Numbered from the stretch's first letter, positions 17,157-25,628 are shown. The stretch is DNA of 28,874 bases from Rhodobacteraceae bacterium UBA3069 (GCA_002366795.1 DFBX01000051.1:1-28874); one strand, 5' to 3'. Made by a program: numbers and translations. The notes: a model not told the origin generated them from the letters alone.

Positions 17157-17194
17157 AAAGGCCGCGCCTCCTACCGGAAGCGCGGCCTTTTTTT
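17157..17194. terminator. Bidirectional terminator between the OmpA-like gene and rplT
   Basis: AAAGGCCGCGC (17157-17167) pairs perfectly with GCGCGGCCTTT (17180-17190), followed by TTTT on the plus strand. The minus-strand side ends in TTTCTCTTTTT, so both convergent genes can use it. Confidence 0.9.
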
Positions 17195-17209
17195 GCGATG
17201 ACTGCGGGC

Positions 17210-17572
17210 TTACGCCAGCGCGGCCTTGGCTTTTTCAACGATCGCAGTGAACGCGGCAGGCTCATACACGGCCAGATCGGCCAGCACCTTGCGGTCCACT
17301 TCGATACCGGCCAGGTTCAGGCCGTTGATGAAGCGCGAATAGGTCAGGGCTTCGTCATGTGCGCGGACAGCAGCGTTGATACGCTGGATCCACAACGCGC
17401 GGAAATTCCGCTTGCGGTTATGACGGTCGCGAGTCGCGTATTGATTGGCCTTATCAACGGCCTGACGGGCGACTTTGAAAGTATTCTTGCGGCGGCCATA
17501 ATAGCCTTTTGCTGCCTTGATGACTTTCTTGTGACGGGCGTGGGTTACGGTACCACCTTTGACGCGGGACAT
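17210..17572 (-). CDS. rplT: 50S ribosomal protein L20
   Basis: The 120-residue basic protein begins MSRVKGGTVTHARHKKVIKAAKGYYGRRKNTFK and contains RNFRALWIQRINAAVRAH, both typical of bL20, which binds 23S rRNA early in large-subunit assembly. The ribosome site GAGGAGA lies before the ATG. It follows rpmI by 23 bases in the conserved rpmI-rplT order. In many bacteria L20 represses its own operon through an mRNA pseudoknot; none is evident in the short spacer. Confidence 0.98.
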   Translation of the reverse strand: MSRVKGGTVTHARHKKVIKAAKGYYGRRKNTFKVARQAVDKANQYATRDRHNRKRNFRALWIQRINAAVRAHDEALTYSRFINGLNLAGIEVDRKVLADLAVYEPAAFTAIVEKAKAALA

Positions 17573-17595
17573 GTGCTATCTCCTCTCGGTCTGGA

Positions 17596-17796
17596 TCAGC
17601 GGTCGTAGGGCATGAAGCCCTTGACGATCTTCGCATCGGGGGCGGACAGCGTGGTGGTGCCACGCGCGTCGCGAATGAATTTCTTGTGACGTTTGATCAT
17701 GCCGTGGCGTTTGCCGGCCTGACCTGCCAGGACCTTACCGGTCGCGGTCACCTTAAAGCGCTTTTTGGCGCTCGACTTGGTCTTCATCTTGGGCAT
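17596..17796 (-). CDS. rpmI: 50S ribosomal protein L35
   Basis: The 66-residue protein MPKMKTKSSAKKRFKVTATG through FMPYDR is a standard bL35, with the lysine-rich N-terminus and KRHGMIKRHKKF element. The start at 17796 has AGGAGACGGAA immediately upstream; the open frame continues further upstream without meaning. It leads the rpmI-rplT pair. infC, which is often upstream in other bacteria, is absent here. Confidence 0.98.
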   Translation of the reverse strand: MPKMKTKSSAKKRFKVTATGKVLAGQAGKRHGMIKRHKKFIRDARGTTTLSAPDAKIVKGFMPYDR

Positions 17797-17943
17797 TTCC
17801 GTCTCCTCTATCTTCGGGTCGGTATAAAGCGCGACTCGGCATGCCACTTTCGGCCGGTCACGCAGACAGGAGCGCCGTATAGAAGGGCACGCCGCGCATT
17901 GCAATACTGAATCTGGGCATTCGTGACTCCGGGCTTTACGGCC

Positions 17944-18168
17944 CTAGTTCACGTAGCGCCCGACCACCTGCACAAAGATGTCGGGAATTTCGGCCAGCGT
18001 ATAGCCGCCGGGCTTGTTGATGATGGCATAGACCGACAGCGCGCCGCCGACGATCAGCACGATGGCTGCCACGCGCGGGGCACGGTTGTCCGAAAAGGCC
18101 GACATGATCGACGGGATGGAAAACAGCGCCAAGGTTAGCCCAACAACAAGGATAAAATCTGCGTCCAT
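17944..18168 (-). CDS. Small two-helix inner-membrane protein behind pyk
   Basis: This 74-residue protein has two hydrophobic stretches (about 4-22, FILVVGLTLALFSIPSIMS, and about 33-50, VAAIVLIVGGALSVYAII) joined by a polar loop, with a soluble C-terminal tail ending DIFVQVVGRYVN. I do not recognise a named family. It lies 39 bases after the pyruvate kinase stop in the same direction, with no terminator between, so it is likely co-transcribed. Coding bias and clean edges support a real gene despite its size. Confidence 0.72.
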   Translation of the reverse strand: MDADFILVVGLTLALFSIPSIMSAFSDNRAPRVAAIVLIVGGALSVYAIINKPGGYTLAEIPDIFVQVVGRYVN

Positions 18169-18207
18169 GATGACTGCACTCTCAATGACATTTATTAAGC
18201 GACAAGC

Positions 18208-19653
18208 TTACTCTGGGTCAGAGGCAAAAATCAAACGCTCCTCGCAGGGGGCGACGCGCAGGATGTTGGTGGTGCCCGGAATGTTGAAGGGCACGCCGGC
18301 CGTGACGACGATCTGGTCGGCCTCGGTCGCGTAACCCTGCGCGCGGGCGGCGCGTGCGGCATTCAGGACCGCCTGCTTGAACCGCTCCAATTCTCCGGTC
18401 ATGACGCAGTTCACACCCCATGTCATCGCCATGCGCCGCGCGGTACCGCGCAGGCTGGTCATGGCGATGATCGGCACGCGCGGGCGTTCGCGCGCGGTCA
18501 GCGCGGCGGTGGTGCCCGACTGGGTAAAACAACAGATCGCCTTGATGTCGGTGGTCTCCGCAATCTCACGCGCGGCGGCGACGATGCCATCGGCGACGGT
18601 GTTGCGGGTGCCGCTGCGGCTTGCCTCGATCACCTCGCGATAGGTCGGGTCGCCCTCGACCTCGATGGCGACGTTGTCCATGGTGGTCACGGCCTCGACC
18701 GGGTAACTGCCCGCCGCCGATTCCGCCGACAGCATGATGGCATCCGCACCTTCATAGATGGCAGTGGCCACGTCCGACACTTCCGCCCGCGTCGGCATCG
18801 GGCTTTCGATCATCGATTCCAGCATCTGGGTCGCGACGATCACCGGCTTGGCCACGGCGCGGCATTTGCGCACCAGTTGTTTCTGGATCGGCGGCACCGC
18901 CTGCACCGGCAGTTCCACCCCCAGATCGCCCCGCGCCACCATGATCCCGTCCGACACTTTCAATATCTCGTCAAAGACCTTCACGGCCGACGGTTTTTCG
19001 ATCTTCGACAAGATCGCGGCACGGCCGCCGGCCAGTTTGCGCGCGTCTATCACATCCTCGGGGCGCTGCACGAATGACAGCGCCAGCCAGTCCACGCCCA
19101 GCGCGCAAACGAATTCCAGATCCTTGCGGTCCTTGTCCGACAGGGCCGCCACGGGCAGCACCACGTCGGGCACGTTCACCCCCTTGCGGTTGGAAATCGT
19201 GCCGCCGGTGATCACCTCGCATTCGGCGAAATCCTTGCCGCAGGATTTCACCTTCAGACGAATCTTGCCGTCATTGACCAGCAGGTGCGATCCTTCCTCC
19301 AAGGCGGCGAAAATCTCGGGGTGAGGCAGGCAGACGCGGGTCTTGTTTCCCTCGGTCGGGTCCAGGTCCAGACGGAAATCCTGCCCTTCCTCCAACTCCT
19401 CCGACCCCAGCTTGAAGGTCGCAACCCGCAGTTTCGGCCCCTGCAAATCGGCCAGGATGGCGATGGGCCTGTCCAGGTCACGCTCGACCTCGCGGATCAT
19501 GGCGTGCCGCTCGCGGATCTCGTCATGGCTGCCATGGCTCATGTTCAGGCGGAACACATCCGCGCCTGCCTCGTGCAACTTGCGGATCATGTCATAGGTG
19601 TTCGATGCCGGGCCAAGCGTGGCCACGATTTTCACGTTGCGGTGGCGTCTCAT
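18208..19653 (-). CDS. pyk: Pyruvate kinase
   Basis: The 481-residue glycolytic enzyme converts phosphoenolpyruvate and ADP to pyruvate and ATP. Visible features are the N-terminal KIVATLGPASNTYDMIRKLHEAG, the substrate-binding FRLNMSHGSHDE, LSKIEKPSAV with its catalytic lysine, the metal-binding MVARGDLGVELP, and MLESMIESPMPTRAEVSDVA. The C-terminal regulatory domain is present, with FTQSGTTAALTARERPRVPI. The length is normal. AGGGACGAC precedes the ATG at 19653. It is divergent from the N-formylglutamate amidohydrolase gene across 142 bases. Confidence 0.98.
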   Translation of the reverse strand: MRRHRNVKIVATLGPASNTYDMIRKLHEAGADVFRLNMSHGSHDEIRERHAMIREVERDLDRPIAILADLQGPKLRVATFKLGSEELEEGQDFRLDLDPTEGNKTRVCLPHPEIFAALEEGSHLLVNDGKIRLKVKSCGKDFAECEVITGGTISNRKGVNVPDVVLPVAALSDKDRKDLEFVCALGVDWLALSFVQRPEDVIDARKLAGGRAAILSKIEKPSAVKVFDEILKVSDGIMVARGDLGVELPVQAVPPIQKQLVRKCRAVAKPVIVATQMLESMIESPMPTRAEVSDVATAIYEGADAIMLSAESAAGSYPVEAVTTMDNVAIEVEGDPTYREVIEASRSGTRNTVADGIVAAAREIAETTDIKAICCFTQSGTTAALTARERPRVPIIAMTSLRGTARRMAMTWGVNCVMTGELERFKQAVLNAARAARAQGYATEADQIVVTAGVPFNIPGTTNILRVAPCEERLIFASDPE

Positions 19654-19795
19654 GTCGTGTCGTCCCTGTTCTCGTTGCAGCGGACTGCGCCGCCGCCTTT
19701 TCTTGTTACCGCTAACCTAACCACATGGCGACGGAAAGACCAATTCCCTTCCTGTCGCACCTGTCCTAGATGTCAGGTATGGAAGTAACATCGAC

Positions 19796-20533
19796 ATGAC
19801 ATACGAACCGTACCAGATCATTGGCGAAAACCGCGACAGCAAATGGCTGATCACCTGCGATCACGCCGCCAATACCGTGCCCGATTTCGTCAATGGCGGA
19901 TCGCTGGGCCTGCCGCCGCAGGACATGACCCGCCACATCGCTTACGATCCGGGTGCGGCCGGGGTCACGCGGGCTTTGGCCGATGCGCTGGATGCCCCCG
20001 CGATCCTGTCCAATTTCTCGCGCCTCGTGATCGACCCCAACCGCGGCGAGGACGACCCGACCTTGCTGATGAAGCTGTATGACGGCACGATCATCCCCGG
20101 CAACCGCCACGCCGATCATGCCGAGCTGCAACAGCGCCTGATCCGCTGCCACCGCCCCTATCACACCGCACTGGAACAGCTGGCCGCACGCCGCCCCGAC
20201 ACGGTAATCGTTTCAATCCATTCCTATACGCGGCAGTTGCGCGGGCGCCCGCCGCGCCCTTGGCATGTCGGCATTTTATATGCGGCAGACACCCGCCTGT
20301 CGCGCCCCCTGATCGACCTGCTGCGCGACGAACCCGACCTTTGCGTGGGCGAGAATGAGCCCTATGGCGGCCACCTGCCCGGCGATTCCATCGCCCGCCA
20401 TGCCATCGCGCATCAACGCCACAATACCTTGATCGAATTGCGCAACGACCTGATCGAAACGCAGGATCAGCAACAGGTATGGGGCGCCCGCCTGGCCCCC
20501 CTGTTGGCCCAAGCCCTGACCCACACCGCCTGA
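19796..20533 (+). CDS. N-formylglutamate amidohydrolase family protein
   Basis: The 245-residue protein carries family motifs: LITCDHAANTVPD near the N-terminus, RHIAYDPGAAGVTRALADALDAP, SRLVIDPNRGEDDPTL, the HRPYHTALE segment, and VSIHSYTRQLRGRPPRPWHVG. Conserved Asp/His residues suggest a metal-dependent hydrolase. HutG-type members release glutamate and formate from N-formylglutamate in histidine breakdown, but no hut genes are nearby, so the exact acylamino-acid substrate is uncertain. It is followed within 10 bases by the DUF1244 gene, forming an operon. Confidence 0.92.
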   Translation: MTYEPYQIIGENRDSKWLITCDHAANTVPDFVNGGSLGLPPQDMTRHIAYDPGAAGVTRALADALDAPAILSNFSRLVIDPNRGEDDPTLLMKLYDGTIIPGNRHADHAELQQRLIRCHRPYHTALEQLAARRPDTVIVSIHSYTRQLRGRPPRPWHVGILYAADTRLSRPLIDLLRDEPDLCVGENEPYGGHLPGDSIARHAIAHQRHNTLIELRNDLIETQDQQQVWGARLAPLLAQALTHTA

Positions 20534-20543
20534 GGAGTAAGCA

Positions 20544-20870
20544 ATGGACAAGATCGACCAGCAAACCATGACCGAAATCGAGGCAGCCGCCTTCCGCACC
20601 CTGCGCGAACACCTGATGGAAAAACGCCCCGATGTGCAAAACATCGACCTGATGAACATGGCCGGCTTCTGCCGCAACTGCCTGTCCCGCTGGGTGCAAG
20701 AGGCCGCGAACAAACGTGGCATCGACATGTCCAAGGAAGAGGCGCGCACGCTGTATTACGGAATGCCCTATGACGACTGGAAAGCCCAAAACCAGACAGC
20801 GGCATCGGCCGAGAAACAGGCAGAATTCAAGAAAGCCTTTGCCGAAAACGTCGGCACCGCCAAGGAATGA
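20544..20870 (+). CDS. DUF1244 family protein
   Basis: The 108-residue helical protein has the DUF1244 core MAGFCRNCLSRWVQEAANKRGIDMSKEEARTLYYGMPYDDWK (about 39-80), with a conserved CRNC pair that may bind metal. The family has a solved helical fold but, to my knowledge, no proven function. It begins 10 bases after the N-formylglutamate amidohydrolase with a GAGGAG ribosome site. The tail beyond residue 85 is charged and Ala-rich, likely flexible. Confidence 0.93.
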   Translation: MDKIDQQTMTEIEAAAFRTLREHLMEKRPDVQNIDLMNMAGFCRNCLSRWVQEAANKRGIDMSKEEARTLYYGMPYDDWKAQNQTAASAEKQAEFKKAFAENVGTAKE

Positions 20871-20968
20871 TCCGCAAGGCGGAATAAAAGCCCGCCTGAC
20901 GCAACGAAACGCGTGACATCGCCCTGCTTTCCCCCTGTCCTGCCCCCCAAGGACAGGGAGGAACCACA

Positions 20969-21646
20969 ATGAACCTAGACCAAGCCATGAACGAACGCCG
21001 CTCCATCCGCGGCTTCAAACCGGACCCCGTCCCGCGCGACCTTCTGGAAGAGGTCATCGCCCTTGCAGCCCGCGCGCCGTCGTCAATGAACACGCAGCCT
21101 TGGCACCTGCATGTGCTGACCGGCGACGTGCTGGAACGGGTCCGCAAGGGCAATACCGAACGGATGCTGGCGGGCATCCCGCCACAGCGCGAAATCATGG
21201 ATCACGGCCAATACGAAGGCGTCCACCGCGAGCGGCAAATCGAAATCGCCAAGCAACTTTTCGCCGCCATGGGGATCGAACGCCACGACAAGGACGCCCG
21301 GCAAGACTGGGTGATGCGCGGTTTCCGCCAATTCGACGCGCCTGTCTCCATCGTCGTCTGCTACGACAAATCCCTCAAGGATCACAGCACCATAGCCGCC
21401 TTCGATTTGGGTGCGGTGACATACGGGCTGACGCTGGCCGCATGGTCGCGCGGGCTTGGCTGCGTCATCAACGGCCAAGGCATCATGCAAAGCCCCGTGG
21501 TCCGCGAAGAGGCACAAATCCCCGAGGATCAGGTGATCCTTACCTGCGTCGCCATGGGCTGGCCCGACGACAGCTTCGCAGCCAATACGGTCAAATCCAC
21601 CCGCCGCGACACCACCGGCACCGCCCGTTTCATCGGCTTCGACTGA
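20969..21646 (+). CDS. Nitroreductase family FMN-dependent oxidoreductase
   Basis: The 225-residue protein starts with MNERRSIRGFKPDPVPRDLLEEVIALAARAPSSMNTQPWHLHVL, containing the RSIR FMN-phosphate motif and the APSSMNTQPW loop typical of nitroreductases. GLGCVINGQGI and the late ILTCVAMGWPDDSF complete the flavin site. The family reduces nitro compounds or quinones with NAD(P)H as a homodimer; natural substrates are rarely known. GGGAGGAACC precedes the ATG. It follows DUF1244 after about 98 bases, so its link to that operon is weak. Confidence 0.93.
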   Translation: MNLDQAMNERRSIRGFKPDPVPRDLLEEVIALAARAPSSMNTQPWHLHVLTGDVLERVRKGNTERMLAGIPPQREIMDHGQYEGVHRERQIEIAKQLFAAMGIERHDKDARQDWVMRGFRQFDAPVSIVVCYDKSLKDHSTIAAFDLGAVTYGLTLAAWSRGLGCVINGQGIMQSPVVREEAQIPEDQVILTCVAMGWPDDSFAANTVKSTRRDTTGTARFIGFD

Positions 21647-21670
21647 CGGCGAACAGGGCACAAACACCGC

Positions 21671-21714
21671 TTTCATTTTGCCCCAAATACTCCCGCCAGG
21701 AGGCATCCATCGCC
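21671..21714. repeat. Dispersed intergenic hairpin repeat, copy 1
   Basis: Contains TTTCATTTTGCCCCAAATAC followed by a CTCC-CGCCA-GGAG hairpin and GCATCC. It resembles copies at 26812-26854 and, degenerate, 24413-24450. It lies between the nitroreductase stop and the terminator of the convergent aminotransferase gene. Confidence 0.75.
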
Positions 21715-21721
21715 AAAAACA

Positions 21722-21753
21722 AAAACGCCCGCAGCTTAGGCCACGGGCGTTTT
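21722..21753. terminator. Bidirectional terminator between the nitroreductase and D-amino acid aminotransferase genes
   Basis: AAAACGCCCG (21722-21731) pairs perfectly with CGGGCGTTTT (21744-21753). It is about 20 bases past the aminotransferase stop on the minus strand. Confidence 0.85.
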
Positions 21754-21773
21754 CACATTAGCGGGCGCTGAAA

Positions 21774-22637
21774 TCAGACAGCCACTTTCAGACTTTCTTC
21801 CAAGTAAATCTCGCGCAGGCGCGCCGCGACCGGACCGGGCGTGCCCGTGCCCACCGCAGCCCCGTCAATCTCGACCACCGGCATTACGAAGGTCGAGGCA
21901 GAGGTGACAAACGCCTCATCCGCGCCTTGCGCCTCTTCGATGGTGAACGACCGCTCCTCGACCTCCATCTGCGCCTCTTTGGCGAACCGCAAAACAGCAG
22001 CGCGGGTGATCCCGTGCAGGATGTCATTCGACAACTCACGCGTGATGATCTTGCCGCCCTTCACGATATAGGCGTTGTTCGACGTGCCCTCGGTCACCTT
22101 GCCATCTTCGATCATCCAGGCATCGTCGCAACCGGCCTTCTTGGCCATCATCTTACCCATCGACGGGTAAAGCAGCTGCACCGTCTTGATGTCGCGGCGA
22201 CCCCAGCGGATATCTTCGATCCCGATCACCTTGATGCCCTTCTTGGCCACCGGATTGTCTGCCAGCCCCGGCTTGTTCTGCGTGAACAAAACGATGGTCG
22301 AGGGGGTCTCGGCCGGATCGGGAAAGGCAAAATCGCGATCACCGGGCGCGCCGCGCGTGACCTGAAGGTAAATCATCCCCTCCTCGATCCCGTTCAGCTT
22401 CACCAACTCGCGGTGAATGACCAACAGCTCGTCCATGGTGACAGGCGCGGCCATGTCCAACTCGCTCAGAGACCGCTCCAACCGCTTGGCGTGGCCCGCG
22501 AAATCAATCAGCTTGCCACCCAGCACACTGGTCACCTCGTAAACCCCGTCCGCCATCAGGAAACCACGATCGAAAATCGACACCTTGGCTTCGGTTTCGG
22601 GCAGGTATTCGCCATTCACATAAACGGTGCGGGTCAT
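21774..22637 (-). CDS. dat: D-amino-acid transaminase (PLP fold type IV)
   Basis: The 287-residue protein opens MTRTVYVNGEYLPETEAKVSIFDRGFLMADGVYEV, the fold-type-IV aminotransferase start shared by D-amino acid and branched-chain enzymes. The PLP lysine is in DIKTVQLLYPSMGK, and EGTSNNAYIV and LHGITRAAVL bind the cofactor phosphate and carboxylate. Similarity and context favour the D-amino acid enzyme, which moves amino groups between D-alanine, D-glutamate and 2-oxoacids. The start at 22637 has AAGGAAC; the frame is open upstream, but that is only the broken leucine-rich gene in a shifted frame. It is last in the dgcN-dgcA operon, 10 bases after that gene. Confidence 0.93.
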   Translation of the reverse strand: MTRTVYVNGEYLPETEAKVSIFDRGFLMADGVYEVTSVLGGKLIDFAGHAKRLERSLSELDMAAPVTMDELLVIHRELVKLNGIEEGMIYLQVTRGAPGDRDFAFPDPAETPSTIVLFTQNKPGLADNPVAKKGIKVIGIEDIRWGRRDIKTVQLLYPSMGKMMAKKAGCDDAWMIEDGKVTEGTSNNAYIVKGGKIITRELSNDILHGITRAAVLRFAKEAQMEVEERSFTIEEAQGADEAFVTSASTFVMPVVEIDGAAVGTGTPGPVAARLREIYLEESLKVAV

Positions 22638-22647
22638 GGTCTGTTCC

Positions 22648-23431
22648 TTATGCAATTTGCGCATCTGATACGCCTTGATTGTTTTCTTGTCGAGCGGCCT
22701 CAACCCGCGCATCAAACCCCGCCAACAGCTTTTGCAAGCCCTTGGCATCGCACACGGGACACCACAGAAACTTGCGCCCGCGCATACGCAGCATCTTGCG
22801 CACGCCGCTGCATTTGACACAGCGCCCCCCCCAATATCGGCCGGGCAATCGCGCAGTTGGCGCAAATCGGCCTGCACTGCGGGAAACCGTGCGGCAATGG
22901 CGGCAAGGTTGTCGTCGCTCCAATCCGCGCCGTGGATCGCGATGCGCTTCAATCCCCCCAGCGCCAGCAACGGCGCAATATCCAGATCATGCGGGGCAAT
23001 CCCGTTCAGGCGCAATTCGTCCAGCCGCAGCCCGCGCAGAAATGCCAGATCAACCAGTTTTTGCTTGATTTCAACGCCGGCTTCAATGTTCAGCACCCGC
23101 AGGTCCGGCAACAGGCCCAGCACTCGCCCGTCTTCAATGGGGCCGTTTTCGGACCAGCGCAGCCGCCCCCCCCCTTGGCCCGCTCCGCACCAGCACAGCT
23201 TTTCAACTTGGGGGATTGCCAGATATCCAGCACCTCCAACGCCGCCGGCAATGGCACCTGCGTCAGATCGGGGGCCGATACCCAACGCAGTTCCAATGTC
23301 TTGATCGGCAGATCAGCCAAGCCCGCCAGCCGCGCCAAATCCGGCTTGCGAATCCGGTGGATCACCAGATGCGTGACCTGCGGCCCGATCGCCGCAGCGT
23401 CAAACGCATTGCCAGCAACCGCGAATTCCAT
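22648..23431 (-). pseudogene. Leucine-rich-repeat/zinc-ribbon protein, broken by two homopolymer frameshifts
   Basis: Three frames together spell one coherent protein of about 261 residues. The first frame starts at 23431 (MEFAVAGNAFDAAAIGPQV) with leucine-rich strands (LEVLDIWQS). The second continues LRWSENGPIEDGRVLGLLPDLRVLNI with more leucine-rich units. The third gives RCVKCSGVRKMLRMRGRKFLWCPVCDAKG, a CxxC-CxxC zinc-ribbon, and ends at 22648. The breaks fall exactly at C9 (23166-23174) and C8 (22825-22832); one extra base in each restores the full frame. The gene starts one base after the dgcA stop and ends 10 bases before dat, so it is an integral operon member. Either it is a real pseudogene, phase-variable, or a base-call error. 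Function unknown. Confidence 0.8.
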
Positions 23432-23432
23432 C

Positions 23433-24398
23433 CTACCCCCAAAGCGCCGCACGGGGCGGATGCACACCTGCCTCGTCAAAAAGCAACGCATCGGTGCGGT
23501 CCTCGGCCAATAACAACGGCCCGTCCAGATCGGTCACCAATGCCCCCTGCGCCACCAATGTGGCTGGCGCCATGGCCAGGGAAGACCCGACCATACAGCC
23601 CACCATCACCTGATACCCCTCGGTCAAGGCCGCCTCGCGCAGCGCCAAGGCCTCGGTCAACCCGCCGGTCTTGTCCAGCTTGATATTGACCACATCATAC
23701 TTGCCCTTCAGCCCCGCCAGCGACGCCCGGTCATGGCAGCTTTCATCGGCACAAACCGGCACAGGCCGCGCCATGCCCAGCAAAGCTTCATCCTCACCCG
23801 CCGGCAAAGGCTGCTCCACCAGATCGGCACCCAGCCGCAACAGATGCGGGGCCAGATCGGCGTAAACCTCCGCCGACCAACCCTCGTTCGCATCGACAAT
23901 GATCCGCGACACAGGCGCACCAGCCCGCACAGCCTCCAAACGCGCCATGTCATCCGGCGTGCCCAGCTTGATCTTCAAAAGCGGGCGATGCGCATTCCTG
24001 GCCGCCTGCGCCTGCATCTCCTCGGGTTCCGCCAAAGACAGGGTATAGGCCGTAATCTCCGGCCCCGGCTCCGGCAAGCCGGCCAATTCCCAAACGCGGC
24101 AACCAGCCTTATTTGCCTCCAGATCCCACAAGGCACAATCCACCGCATTGCGCGCCGCCCCCGCAGGCAACAGCCCCTGCAACTCGGCTCGATCAAAACG
24201 CGCCGGAAGTGCGGCAATCTCGGCCTCGACGCTCGCCAAGGTCTCGCCGTAGCGCGCATAGGGCACGCATTCGCCCCATCCCACATGACCGCCATCCGAC
24301 ACCCGAACCGTCAGTACATGCGCCTCGGTCCGGCTCCCGCGCGAGATTGTGAATACCTGCGCCAGACGGAACACATCCTGCGTCACACTCACCTTCAT
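23433..24398 (-). CDS. dgcA: N-acetyl-D-glutamate racemase / dipeptide epimerase, enolase superfamily
   Basis: The 321-residue protein is a muconate-lactonizing-type enolase superfamily member. Its catalytic set is visible: LLKIKLG (KxK acid/base lysines), IIVDANEGW, LVEQPLP and CADESCHD (the three metal ligands Asp, Glu, Asp), and VNIKLDKTGG (opposite-face lysine). Such proteins were long called L-Ala-D/L-Glu epimerases. Paired with DgcN, the family is known as DgcA, which racemizes N-acetyl-D-glutamate to the L form during D-glutamate use. It follows dgcN by 75 bases, with an intergenic repeat remnant between. The start at 24398 has AGGGGGAC. Confidence 0.9.
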   Translation of the reverse strand: MKVSVTQDVFRLAQVFTISRGSRTEAHVLTVRVSDGGHVGWGECVPYARYGETLASVEAEIAALPARFDRAELQGLLPAGAARNAVDCALWDLEANKAGCRVWELAGLPEPGPEITAYTLSLAEPEEMQAQAARNAHRPLLKIKLGTPDDMARLEAVRAGAPVSRIIVDANEGWSAEVYADLAPHLLRLGADLVEQPLPAGEDEALLGMARPVPVCADESCHDRASLAGLKGKYDVVNIKLDKTGGLTEALALREAALTEGYQVMVGCMVGSSLAMAPATLVAQGALVTDLDGPLLLAEDRTDALLFDEAGVHPPRAALWG

Positions 24399-24412
24399 CG
24401 CCGTCCCCCTGC

Positions 24413-24450
24413 CTTCATTGTTCTTCAAATACCAGCGCCGCAGGCTCCCA
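24413..24450. repeat. Degenerate intergenic repeat, copy 3, between dgcN and dgcA
   Basis: TTCATTGTTCTTCAAATACC matches the first half of the repeat at 26812-26854, but the hairpin half is diverged. It occupies most of the 75-base dgcN-dgcA gap. Confidence 0.6.
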
Positions 24451-24473
24451 CCCGCGACGCCAAAGCGCAACCC

Positions 24474-25475
24474 TCAGACAGCTGCGAAAGCATCCACCAG
24501 TTTCCCCGCTCCGAAACGGTAAGGGTCAGTGGCAGGCAGACCCATGCGTGTTTCGACCTCTGCCAGATAGTCCAACGCGCGATCTTCGGCCATATGCTGG
24601 GTGTTCACCGAAATGCCAACCACCTTGCAATCGGAGTTCGCCACCTGAGCCAAAACCAGGGCCAGATCGCGCAGCCGCTCAAGCGAGGGCAACTGATACC
24701 CGGATAACCCCCGCATATGCTCGCGCGTTGGCTCGTGGCACAGGATCAGCGCATCGGGCTGCCCGCCATGCACCAGCGCCATGGTCACACCGGAATAGGA
24801 CACATGAAACAGGCTGCCCTGCCCCTCGATCATGTCCCAATGGTCGGGGTCATTGTCCGGCGTCAGCCATTCGATCGACCCGGCCATGAAATCAGCCACC
24901 ACCGCATCCAACGGCACGCCATCGCCGGTGATCAGAATGCCGGTCTGCCCCGTCGGGCGAAAGGTCGATTTCATGCCGCGTTCGCGCATCTCGGCATCCA
25001 TCGCCAAAGCGGTATACATCTTGCCCACCGAACAATCGGTCCCCACAGCCAGACAGCGCTTGCCGGTCCGCTTCACCCCGTTCGCAATCGGATATTCAAC
25101 CGAGGGCACCCGCACATCGTGCAATTGCCGCCCGCAGGCCTCGGCCACCGCCGCAAGATCCGGCTCGTCGCACAGCAGGTTGTGCAAACCGCTGGCAAGG
25201 TCGAACCCTTCCTCCAGCGCCGCCACCAGCACCTTTTTCCACGCCGCCGAAATCACCCCGCCACGGTTCGCCACGCCGATCACCAGCGTCTTGGCACCCG
25301 CAGCCTTGGCTTCGGTCAGGGTCATGTCGGTCAGGCCCAGATCGGCCTTGCACCCTTCCATGCGGAACTGGCCCACGGCATTCTCGGGGCGCCAGTCCTT
25401 GATGCCCTGCGCCACTTTCGCGGCCAATCCGTCGGGCGCATCGCCAAGGAACAATAGGTATGGGGTCTGAATCAT
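24474..25475 (-). CDS. dgcN: D-glutamate N-acetyltransferase (DUF1611 family)
   Basis: The 333-residue protein belongs to the DUF1611/DgcN family. An N-terminal Rossmann-like domain (1-135, MIQTPYLLFLGDAPDGLAAK) precedes a P-loop NTPase-like domain with the Walker A motif AVGTDCSVGKMYTALAM (about 142-158), then GQGSLFHVSYSGVTMALVHGG and LCHEPTREHMRG. DgcN is described as acetylating D-glutamate to N-acetyl-D-glutamate, the substrate of DgcA, in marine bacteria. The start at 25475 has AGGAGAG; the frame is open upstream without support. It is first in the operon and divergent from mcl1. Confidence 0.92.
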   Translation of the reverse strand: MIQTPYLLFLGDAPDGLAAKVAQGIKDWRPENAVGQFRMEGCKADLGLTDMTLTEAKAAGAKTLVIGVANRGGVISAAWKKVLVAALEEGFDLASGLHNLLCDEPDLAAVAEACGRQLHDVRVPSVEYPIANGVKRTGKRCLAVGTDCSVGKMYTALAMDAEMRERGMKSTFRPTGQTGILITGDGVPLDAVVADFMAGSIEWLTPDNDPDHWDMIEGQGSLFHVSYSGVTMALVHGGQPDALILCHEPTREHMRGLSGYQLPSLERLRDLALVLAQVANSDCKVVGISVNTQHMAEDRALDYLAEVETRMGLPATDPYRFGAGKLVDAFAAV

Positions 25476-25628
25476 GGCTGCTCTCCTGTCGCTTTTCCCA
25501 ATGCTGCATGCGCAAAGCCGGGATGTCTTTGCAATCTTCCCAAGGAAAGATCGCGCAATCGAAGAAATCCGCAAAATGAATGAATTTCGTGCAATTATCT
25601 TCGAACGCTAGGCGGGCGGCGGCGTGAA

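Noticed and set aside
22638..23285. N-terminal extension of the aminotransferase frame
   Set aside because: The extension reads the broken leucine-rich gene in a shifted frame; the aminotransferase has its own ribosome site at the ATG 22637.
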